Positions 1-5,827 of a stretch of DNA of 6,821 nucleotides are shown here, piece after piece. Source of the DNA: an uncultured Bacilli bacterium (GTDB lineage Bacteria; Bacillota_I; Bacilli_A; RF39; UBA660); assembly GCA_934097255.1 (NCBI GenBank), contig CAKONT010000051.1:1-6821 (forward strand), in the 5' to 3' direction. The number at the start of each line of letters is the position of its first letter. The stretch's first letter is position 1. Made by a program: the position numbers and the translations under genes. Below the pieces are notes generated by a model. It saw only the letters and a program-made list of their open reading frames with translations. It was not told the DNA's origin and did not search any database.

Positions 1-1517
1 GATATTACTCCAAAGAAGAAAATAGTTATAATTGCGTTAATATAGTTTAATTTTAAAGTAATAAAATGTTTTAATAAAAATAATACTACACACATTGAAA
101 TGCTTGGTACAAGAAGTTTTTTTAATGTTTTAACGACTAATTTATAATTAAATTCTAAACTTCTATTTAAATAAATTAAAACAACTATATAAGAAGTTAT
201 ACATCCTATTATTGTTGCAATAATTGTTGCGACATAAGGAGTAAGACCAATTTTATTAAATAGTAAAACAAGTGGTATATCAAGTAGTGCGTTTATAACT
301 AATCCAGTAATAGTATTAATATATATTATTTTAAATTTCTTCATGCCTTGAAGAGCTGTATTTATAACTGTTAAAATGCCTAAAAAGATATTTACAACTG
401 CTAAATATTTTAGTACTAAACCACCATATAAACTTTCACCATAAAATAAGTAATATACTTCTTTGGATAAGAATATAATTGCAATTGCCATTGGAAGGGT
501 TGTAATAATCATAGTAGATATTGATTGATTAAATTTTCTATTTACTTCTTTCATATCATTTTCTACATAATTACTTACCATATGAGGAATTAAGCTTGTC
601 GAAAGTCCCATCGATATAGCAACAATTATCATACATATTTTAGGTCCCCATGTAACAATTACAGATCCAATAATTTCAACTTCAGATTTGTCATAGCCAA
701 TCATATTTAGCCCTTTTATTATTAACTTTAGATCTACTGTATCATATATATTTTGTACAACTGCAACGAGGATAATAGGAATACAATAAGATATTATACG
801 TTTGAAGATTTCTTTATTTGTTATCTCATCTTTTTCTTTTACTTCATTAAATAACTCTTTATTTTTCTTAGCTTTTAGCTTTAGATAAATAAATGAGAAT
901 AAAGCACCGAAAAATGCTCCAAGAAGTGATATACTAACACCGATAGATAATTTTGTATGTAATACATTTAACGAAATATATGAACCTAATAAAACAATAA
1001 TTATTCTTATTATTTGTTCGATAACTTGACTAATAGAAGTCGGTGTAATATATTTATGTCCTTGAAAATATCCCCTTAAAACACTTAACAAAGGCGTTAC
1101 GAGTAAGCATAATGAAATTGCTTTGATACAAAGTGATATATCATCAAGTGTATTATTTCCAGTAAGACCTGATGTTAAGAAAAAAGCAATTTGTTTGGAA
1201 AAAAGAAAAATCACAATAAAACAAATACTTGAAAAAATAAGAATTAAATTTTTACCAATTTTATATGTTCTTTCCTTAGCATCAAATTTTTTTAAAGTAT
1301 TAAATTCACTTATCAGCATTGAAATAGCAAGTGGTATTCCTGCCGTTGAAATATTTAAAAATAAATTATATATGTTATACGCATAACTATATAATGTTCC
1401 CCCTTGCTCCCCTATTATTTTATAAAATGGAATAACATATAAAGCACCTAACAATTTTACAATTATAATTGAAACTGATGCAATAATTGTTCCTTGAATA
1501 AAAGAATTTTTTTTCAT
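1..1517 (-). CDS. MurJ/YtgP/SpoVB-type lipid II (polysaccharide) flippase, 3' end cut by window edge
   Basis: The reading frame runs from ATG at 1517 to the left edge, giving 505 residues with no stop. Related Bacillus YtgP/SpoVB proteins are about 520-545 residues, so only a short C-terminal piece is missing. The protein is a chain of hydrophobic helices (for example about residues 7-32, 45-70, 88-115, 190-212, 240-258, 290-310, 335-352, 370-390, 400-450) joined by short basic loops, as in the 14-helix MOP superfamily. Family signatures visible are RGYFQGHKYITPTSISQ (148-164) followed by VIEQIIR, NIYDTVD (256-262), SMGLSTSLIPHM (302-313) and TALQGMKKF (387-395). By family it moves lipid-linked cell-wall precursors across the cytoplasmic membrane. 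Paralogs (MurJ, SpoVB, others) cannot be separated from sequence alone, so no symbol is given. AGAGG at 1524-1528, six bases before the ATG, supports the start. It is transcribed divergently from the alanine racemase gene. Confidence 0.88.
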   Translation of the reverse strand, partial: MKKNSFIQGTIIASVSIIIVKLLGALYVIPFYKIIGEQGGTLYSYAYNIYNLFLNISTAGIPLAISMLISEFNTLKKFDAKERTYKIGKNLILIFSSICFIVIFLFSKQIAFFLTSGLTGNNTLDDISLCIKAISLCLLVTPLLSVLRGYFQGHKYITPTSISQVIEQIIRIIIVLLGSYISLNVLHTKLSIGVSISLLGAFFGALFSFIYLKLKAKKNKELFNEVKEKDEITNKEIFKRIISYCIPIILVAVVQNIYDTVDLKLIIKGLNMIGYDKSEVEIIGSVIVTWGPKICMIIVAISMGLSTSLIPHMVSNYVENDMKEVNRKFNQSISTMIITTLPMAIAIIFLSKEVYYLFYGESLYGGLVLKYLAVVNIFLGILTVINTALQGMKKFKIIYINTITGLVINALLDIPLVLLFNKIGLTPYVATIIATIIGCITSYIVVLIYLNRSLEFNYKLVVKTLKKLLVPSISMCVVLFLLKHFITLKLNYINAIITIFFFGVI

Positions 1518-1541
1518 ATTGTTCCTCTTTCTATTTATATA

Positions 1542-1570
1542 ATTTTAGCATAATTATAATTAAAATACAA
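1542..1570 (-). promoter_or_regulatory. Predicted sigma-A type promoter of the flippase gene
   Basis: Read on the minus strand, TTGTAT (1565-1570) is a -35-like box and TAAAAT (1542-1547) a -10-like box, with a 17-base spacer. A TG one base before the -10 gives an extended -10 element. Transcription would begin about 20 bases before the flippase start codon. The -35 boxes of this promoter and of the opposite alr promoter are separated by only 12 bases, so the two could compete or share a regulator. AT-rich sequence makes chance boxes common. Confidence 0.5.
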
Positions 1571-1582
1571 ATCCTTATCTTA

Positions 1583-1612
1583 TTTACTATTATCCCTCAT
1601 ATATTGTATAAT
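1583..1612 (+). promoter_or_regulatory. Predicted sigma-A type promoter of alr
   Basis: TTTACT (1583-1588) and a consensus TATAAT (1607-1612) are separated by 18 bases. The expected transcript start near 1619 leaves a leader of only about 18 bases before the ATG at 1637. This also argues against translation from the TTG at 1604, because that codon would lie upstream of the transcript start. Confidence 0.5.
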
Positions 1613-1618
1613 AATTCT

Positions 1619-1628
1619 AGGATGGTGA
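1619..1628 (+). promoter_or_regulatory. Ribosome binding site that sets the alr start
   Basis: AGGATGGTGA matches a large part of the anti-Shine-Dalgarno complement (AGGAGGTGA with one extra base). Its end lies eight bases before ATG at 1637, which is normal spacing. It overlaps an in-frame ATG (1622) and GTG (1625), making those poorer start candidates. The site is the reason 1637 was preferred over the upstream TTG at 1604. Confidence 0.6.
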
Positions 1629-1636
1629 AATATTTT

Positions 1637-2800
1637 ATGAATAATGATGCTTTTTTATTAATAAATGTAAATACTATAAAAGAAAATATTAAAACAATAA
1701 CTGAAAAATTTAACGATTACAAATATTTTATCGGTGTTGTTAAAGGAAACTGTTATGGGCATGGATTTGAACTTTTAAGATATATTAAAGATACTAAAAT
1801 TAATTACTTTGCAGTTGCAACAATTGATGAAGCAATGGAAGTTAGAAAATATGTAAATAAAAATTTTCCAGTTTTAATATTACAACCAATTAAAATTAAT
1901 GATATTAAACTTTGTATAGAAAATAATCTAACAATAACAATTTCAAATATGGACTTTTACTATGAATTAACAAAAGAAAATATAAAAGAAAAATTAAAAT
2001 TTCATTTAAAACTAAATACAGGTATGAATCGATTTGGCATTGATAATAAAAGTGATGTCAATAAAATATATAATGATACTATAATAAATAAAAAATATAA
2101 TTTGATTTTTGAAGGGATTTATACCCATTTAGCTACTTTAGGTATAGTCGATAATTATTTTGACACACAAGTTAATCGTTTTAAATACTTAACAGAAGAA
2201 ATTGATTTAGAAAAAATTAAAATTGTCGATCTTGTAAGCAGTAATGCTTTAGTTATACATAAAAAATTTGATTTTGCAAATGGATGTCGTATTGGTGAAA
2301 TAATTTTTGGAAATTGTATGAGTGATATAAATAAAAATGGTTTTGTTAATAAATTAAAATGTATTAAAAGAAATTATATAAGAAATAAATTACACTTATC
2401 CCCTATTAATGAAACTTTTATTATTCCTGTTAAATATGCTATTTCATATTACACTAATATTATTGAAATTCATAATATAAAAAAAGGAAGTAAGATTGGA
2501 TATGATGCAAATTATGTAGCAGAAAATGATATGACGGTTGCTGTTATTCCAGTTGGTTACTATAACGGTTTTAATGTGAATTATAAACATGTTTTTATTA
2601 AAGATAAGATATATAATATACTCGATGTAAATATGTGTATTTCAATAATTGAAATAGATAATGAAGTATCTATTAAAGATAATGTATATTTTTTTAATGA
2701 TAAGTTAAATATTAACAAAGTAACAAATGAGGTAAAAAAAAGTATGCCATATCTTTTATCAACTATTCCGTCTAATATTAAAAGAATATATAAAGACTAA
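1637..2800 (+). CDS. alr: Alanine racemase (PLP-dependent, fold type III), divergent subfamily
   Basis: The 387-residue product, counted from ATG 1637, has the usual length for alanine racemase, which interconverts L- and D-alanine for peptidoglycan in the cytosol. VVKGNCYGHG carries the PLP lysine (K36). HLKLNTGMNRFG holds the lysine and arginine of the substrate region (K125, R132). YTHLA holds the conserved His (H164), CRIG the arginine that faces the pyridine nitrogen (R218), and IGYDANY the second catalytic base (Y289). IPVGYYNG and the C-terminal PYLLSTIPSNIKRIY complete the pattern. Oddities: the usual C-M-D motif near residue 333 reads N-M-C, so the conserved Asp is replaced by C334. 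In addition, about 20 extra basic residues lie between the FG after R218 and the C-terminal barrel, a trait I associate with a clostridial subfamily. Alanine racemase is the best call; racemisation of serine or another amino acid is possible. The stop codon lies inside the downstream hairpin. Confidence 0.88.
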   Translation: MNNDAFLLINVNTIKENIKTITEKFNDYKYFIGVVKGNCYGHGFELLRYIKDTKINYFAVATIDEAMEVRKYVNKNFPVLILQPIKINDIKLCIENNLTITISNMDFYYELTKENIKEKLKFHLKLNTGMNRFGIDNKSDVNKIYNDTIINKKYNLIFEGIYTHLATLGIVDNYFDTQVNRFKYLTEEIDLEKIKIVDLVSSNALVIHKKFDFANGCRIGEIIFGNCMSDINKNGFVNKLKCIKRNYIRNKLHLSPINETFIIPVKYAISYYTNIIEIHNIKKGSKIGYDANYVAENDMTVAVIPVGYYNGFNVNYKHVFIKDKIYNILDVNMCISIIEIDNEVSIKDNVYFFNDKLNINKVTNEVKKSMPYLLSTIPSNIKRIYKD

Positions 2801-2828
2801 CAAAAATTTTGTTAGTCTTTATTTTTAT
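2790..2828. terminator. Shared bidirectional terminator between convergent genes
   Basis: Positions 2790-2805 and 2807-2822 are perfect complements (16-base arms, one central base). The working hairpin would be the AAAGACTAAC stem with an A/T-rich tip. On the plus strand it is followed by a T-rich tract (to 2828), a good intrinsic terminator for alr. On the minus strand the following run is less T-rich (ATATTCTTTT), so it is probably a weaker terminator for the gatD-like gene. The alr stop codon (2798-2800) is within the left arm. Confidence 0.8.
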
Positions 2829-2831
2829 ATT

Positions 2832-3557
2832 TTAACCATGATCTCCAAGTAAAAATCTTGTCTTATCATTATCGTAATTTTTTAATCTTTCTTCGTATGC
2901 TAAAATAACATCATTTTCTTTAAAACACGGAGTATTAATATTCATCTTTTGAAGTAAATATTTAGTAAAATACGGATTAAGAACTAATATTGGCCCTAAA
3001 AGATATGTAGCAAAAAAGTTCTTATAGTTAATCCCTTCAATATCACTCTCTTTATTCATACCAAAACATCCTTTTCTAACTTTCATAAAAGGATATTTAT
3101 TATTTCCATACATAAATGTAAATTGACTTCTATTTCCAACCAATTTTATATTATTAAATGTTCCAACAAATAAAGAATTATGTCTTCTTTTTTTATCTCT
3201 TACAAAATAAACATCAAACAAATTTAATCCCGGTATTTTTTTATCATCTTCTAAAATATATTCTCCAACTATTTCTAAAGCAGTTCCAGTAAATAAAACT
3301 ATTACATCATCATCGATCAACTTTTTTAATTTTTCCTTATAAGGAAGTAATTTTTTAACAATTAACTCTTGATACTCATCAGGCATTGAACCCATATAAA
3401 TCATATTAACTTTATTAGAAGAAAAATAAGGTTTATCATTTATTTTAGTATAAATAAACTTAACATTTTCTTTTTCTAATGTTTTTTCTAAAAATCTAAT
3501 ATTTCCAAGATCACCATAAATATTTGTAAGTTCACTATATAATATTTCAATTGTCAT
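2832..3557 (-). CDS. gatD: GatD-like glutamine amidotransferase subunit, catalytic Cys and His replaced
   Basis: This 241-residue protein has the size and order of GatD, the class I (CobB/CobQ-like) glutaminase subunit that supplies ammonia to MurT for amidating the D-glutamate of lipid II. Matching blocks include NIYGDLGNIRFLEK (12-25), GLNLFDVY (110-117) with R124 at the place of the lipid-II-linked Arg128 of S. aureus, and GINYKNFFATYLLGPIL (175-191). The glutaminase residues are absent. Where S. aureus has ICGGYQ with Cys94, this protein has LFTGTALE (T90); where it has TYLHGP with His189, this has TYLLGP (L187). The GFENHGGRT region is also changed, to GNRSQFTF. Hydrolysis of glutamine by the usual route is therefore not expected, so the symbol is only a family label. 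The start overlaps the MurT-like gene by 11 bases, implying translational coupling and a complex. It could be a structural or substrate-binding subunit or use free ammonia. Confidence 0.8.
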   Translation of the reverse strand: MTIEILYSELTNIYGDLGNIRFLEKTLEKENVKFIYTKINDKPYFSSNKVNMIYMGSMPDEYQELIVKKLLPYKEKLKKLIDDDVIVLFTGTALEIVGEYILEDDKKIPGLNLFDVYFVRDKKRRHNSLFVGTFNNIKLVGNRSQFTFMYGNNKYPFMKVRKGCFGMNKESDIEGINYKNFFATYLLGPILVLNPYFTKYLLQKMNINTPCFKENDVILAYEERLKNYDNDKTRFLLGDHG

Positions 3558-4929
3558 TTTTTAACTCCTCATTATATTTTTCAATTATTTTATCTCTTAA
3601 CATCTTTGATTTTGTAATATATTCTATTTCATATAAAATCATTATTTTATCGATATCTTTAAAATCAACATAATTTATAGTGTCTTCTTCTTTTTCAACT
3701 AAAACTATTTTTTCTTCAGGTATTCCTTGCATCATCATAGAAACTTTATAATCTTTTGAAAGATAGCTACCAACAATTATTTTTTTTATGTTTTCTTTAT
3801 TTAAAAATGAAAAATCTGTTTCGTATAGCCATGTTATTGTCTCTGTTTTATCTTTTTTACAACAAACTTCATCTAGTATTAAAATAATTTCCATATTTTC
3901 TTTCATATGAGAAACATGTTCAAATACAGTCGATGTTGCACTAACATTTTGTCCTTTAGCAATTTGTAAATCTATTTCTAAACCATCTAAAGATGATTTA
4001 TTTTCTCTTGATAATGGAACTTTTACCCTTTTCATATACTCTTGTAAGGTTTTATCATCATACCCCATTTCTTTAAATAAAGAAATAATAGACAATGTAT
4101 TAAATACATTAAAAATTGATGGAGAAATTAAACTATATGAAACTTTTTTATTATCATATTCTAAATCTAATAATAATTTATCATAGTTGACGTTACAACA
4201 TTTATATTTAGCATCTATTGACTTAAATGAACAATTTTGACATTTTACTTTACCAATATGACGATAATGCTGATAAACATATTCTATTTCATGGAAACAT
4301 TTAGGGCACACTGGAAAATCTGTCGCATTATATTTTACTATTTCTTCTTTTTGTTTATTTAAAGAATAATATATTTTTTTATTGTCAACATTAATAAAAC
4401 TACTTATTGGATCATCAGCATTTAAAATTAAAACTGTATCTTTAGAGTTTTTAAACGCTTGTTCTAATTTTGATAAAATAAAACTTGGATAAGCATTTCT
4501 TCTTATACTATCACGGCATATATTTGTTATAATTGCATAATTTGGTTTAATATATGGAATAGTTTCAGGAGATGTCATTTCATCCATTTCCAATATAGCA
4601 ACATCTTTACGTGGTTTATTGAATATATTAACAGAATCTATCAAACATCTCGCATCTCCTGCTAAAGTGTTTGCTCCCCAATCGTTAAATGAAATTGTTT
4701 TACCATCTAATTTTAAAATATCATTTATTACATTAGAAACAGTTGTTTTACCATTTGTTCCTGTAACTGCAATAACAAGTTTTGGTTTAGATATTCTGCT
4801 AATAAAATCATCACTAAAACGATATGCTAAAAGACCAGGTCTATCATCTTTTTCATTGCTAATAATTTTATATATAAGCATTAAAAACTTCGCTGCCCAT
4901 AAACCTAAGAAAAATCTTATTTGCTTCAT
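3547..4929 (-). CDS. murT: MurT-like Mur ligase (DUF1727 C-terminal domain) with zinc ribbon, variant
   Basis: This 460-residue Mur-ligase-fold protein resembles MurT, which with GatD converts the D-glutamate of lipid II to D-isoglutamine at the cytoplasmic face of the membrane. N-terminal hydrophobic residues 6-23 could touch the membrane. Visible: ATP loop GTNGKTT (57-63), WGANTLAGDA (84-93), EMDE (114-117), TNICRD (135-140), LNADDP (169-174), a zinc ribbon with C208-x2-C211 and C230-x2-C233, and FNVFNTL (273-279) of the central domain. The DUF1727 part includes ITWLYETDF (365-373). Departures: the Asp before the SW of the family motif (Asp349 in S. aureus, third member of the glutaminase triad) is T364; the family KNPAG is KGQNVSA (325-331); and the RDQxDRxGE region is RDSIRRNAY. 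AGGAG at 4936-4940 supports the start, 12 bases after the regulator gene, and it ends in TGA. The label is family-level; the acceptor and nitrogen source may differ. Confidence 0.83.
   Translation of the reverse strand: MKQIRFFLGLWAAKFLMLIYKIISNEKDDRPGLLAYRFSDDFISRISKPKLVIAVTGTNGKTTVSNVINDILKLDGKTISFNDWGANTLAGDARCLIDSVNIFNKPRKDVAILEMDEMTSPETIPYIKPNYAIITNICRDSIRRNAYPSFILSKLEQAFKNSKDTVLILNADDPISSFINVDNKKIYYSLNKQKEEIVKYNATDFPVCPKCFHEIEYVYQHYRHIGKVKCQNCSFKSIDAKYKCCNVNYDKLLLDLEYDNKKVSYSLISPSIFNVFNTLSIISLFKEMGYDDKTLQEYMKRVKVPLSRENKSSLDGLEIDLQIAKGQNVSATSTVFEHVSHMKENMEIILILDEVCCKKDKTETITWLYETDFSFLNKENIKKIIVGSYLSKDYKVSMMMQGIPEEKIVLVEKEEDTINYVDFKDIDKIMILYEIEYITKSKMLRDKIIEKYNEELKNDN
3565..3570 (-). promoter_or_regulatory. 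Ribosome binding site of the GatD-like gene inside the MurT-like gene
   Basis: GAGGAG on the minus strand lies seven bases before ATG 3557, within the last codons of the upstream ligase gene. It fixes the start and the 11-base overlap, and supports coupled translation of the two subunits. Confidence 0.75.
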
Positions 4930-4941
4930 ACAAATCTCCTT

Positions 4942-5709
4942 TTAAAACTTTCTAGACATAATTTCTGCTATTTTTTCAAATACTTCTTTAGCATTATTAT
5001 CAGTAATTGACGTATATCCAAGTTCTTGTAAAGCTTGAATTCTAAATGAATTAAGTTCTTGTGTACGGCTTAATTTTTCTTCTTTTTTTGATTCGATGTC
5101 TTGTTCAAATCTTTTATGTGCTTCCATAACTTTATTTTTTGCTGCACCTTTATTTGAATATAAAGTCATCGCTGTATAAAATATTCCTTCAAATGAATAT
5201 TGTTTATCCTCATCATAAACAAATTCAAGTGGAGGTATAAAACAATTATTTTTAGCCATATATACTAAAATATATTTTAATTCCTCTACTCTATCCATTG
5301 TTTGTAAAAAATAATACAAATACCTTAATGTATCATAAGTTGTATCTTGTTTTTCATCAGTCAATTTTTCTTTTAATAAAGATACAATATCTGTAAATAA
5401 CTCTTGTTCTTTCTTATTTAAACCAGGAATATTAAAAGTATTGTCTCTTGAAAAATTGTTATCTAAAACTTCATCAAGTCTTTTTTCTACTTCTTCGATA
5501 AACTTTTGATCAACCTTAATTCTTTTTAATTCTTCTTCTTTTGTTACTCCAAACAAATTTAATAATTTATAACCTTTATCCTTAGGTATTTCATTAATTG
5601 TTTTTAAAGCTAAATAATTATATAACATTTGTCTTGAAACACCTAAATACTTTGCTACATTAACTTTAGATAAACCACTTTCGGTAATTATTCTATTTAC
5701 TTCTTTCAT
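4942..5709 (-). CDS. Helix-turn-helix (XRE-like) transcriptional regulator, first gene of the MurT/GatD-like operon
   Basis: The 255-residue protein has an N-terminal helix-turn-helix: residues 13-34 read LSKVNVAKYLGVSRQMLYNYLA, with the ALG-type turn and a recognition helix VSRQMLYNYL. The rest is soluble, charged and predicted mostly helical, with a heptad-like stretch around residues 200-225. I do not recognise this C-terminal region as a known ligand domain. There is no signal peptide or membrane segment. The start ATG 5709 is preceded by AAAGGAT (5718-5724) with eight-base spacing. The gene ends 12 bases before the MurT-like gene and shares its direction, with no terminator between, so it likely heads that operon and may control it and itself. 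A DNA-binding role is well supported; the signal it senses is unknown. Confidence 0.8.
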   Translation of the reverse strand: MKEVNRIITESGLSKVNVAKYLGVSRQMLYNYLALKTINEIPKDKGYKLLNLFGVTKEEELKRIKVDQKFIEEVEKRLDEVLDNNFSRDNTFNIPGLNKKEQELFTDIVSLLKEKLTDEKQDTTYDTLRYLYYFLQTMDRVEELKYILVYMAKNNCFIPPLEFVYDEDKQYSFEGIFYTAMTLYSNKGAAKNKVMEAHKRFEQDIESKKEEKLSRTQELNSFRIQALQELGYTSITDNNAKEVFEKIAEIMSRKF

Positions 5710-5735
5710 ACAAATCTATCCTTTCATATAATTAA

Positions 5736-5763
5736 ATTTTATCATGTTTTAATGTAAAGTCAA
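5736..5763 (-). promoter_or_regulatory. Predicted promoter of the regulator/MurT-like/GatD-like operon
   Basis: On the minus strand TTGACT (5758-5763, one mismatch to TTGACA) and TAAAAT (5736-5741) are separated by 16 bases. Transcription would begin near 5729, giving a leader of about 20 bases before ATG 5709. The -35 box is overlapped by one of the paired TGTAAA motifs, a natural place for a repressor. Confidence 0.6.
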
Positions 5764-5825
5764 GTGTAAACATAAAAAAAGTAATAGAAACAAACTACTA
5801 CTTTTTTTGTAAATTAGTATGTAAA
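5753..5825. repeat. Two copies of TGTAAA-N6-TGTAAA around the operon promoter
   Basis: On the plus strand TGTAAA occurs at 5753-5758 and 5765-5770, and again at 5808-5813 and 5820-5825. Each pair has the same 12-base period (six-base gap), with different gap sequences (GTCAAG and TTAGTA). The left pair overlaps the -35 box of the regulator operon. The right pair lies at the 3' end of the ATP-grasp gene region. Possible operators for the regulator; single TGTAAA words are common elsewhere in this AT-rich window, so only the paired spacing is notable. Confidence 0.35.
5774..5808 (-). terminator. Intrinsic terminator of the ATP-grasp gene
   Basis: The minus-strand transcript would form a 14-base-pair stem (arms 5795-5808 and 5774-5787) with a seven-base loop, starting 20 bases after the stop codon at 5828-5830. 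The 3' arm itself ends in seven T residues. One position is a G-U pair in the minus-strand RNA but an A-C mismatch in the plus-strand RNA, showing that the minus strand is the working direction. It separates the ATP-grasp gene from the downstream operon. Confidence 0.8.
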
Positions 5826-5827
5826 TA

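Noticed and set aside
1123..1386. 87-codon plus-strand open frame
   Set aside because: It lies wholly antisense to the flippase coding sequence and has no ribosome binding site or recognisable motif.
1604..1636. Upstream TTG start for alr adding 11 residues
   Set aside because: The TTG overlaps the predicted -10 box, has no ribosome binding site, and the added residues are not part of the racemase fold; ATG 1637 has a strong site.
3547..3549. TGA read as tryptophan (Mycoplasma-type code)
   Set aside because: Tryptophan is encoded by TGG in these genes, no in-frame TGA occurs inside a recognised gene, and stopping at this TGA gives the normal MurT/GatD overlap.
2832..4929. MurT/GatD-like pair as decaying pseudogenes
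   Set aside because: Both frames are full length, with intact ATP loop, zinc ribbon and ribosome binding sites, and the replaced residues sit within otherwise conserved blocks.
4619..4945. 108-codon plus-strand open frame
   Set aside because: It is antisense to the P-loop region of the MurT-like gene and crosses the regulator gene junction; its protein has no family features.
5710..5827. Riboswitch or small RNA gene in the intergenic region
   Set aside because: The only stable structure is the terminator of the ATP-grasp gene; the predicted leader of the regulator operon is too short (about 20 bases) for a riboswitch.
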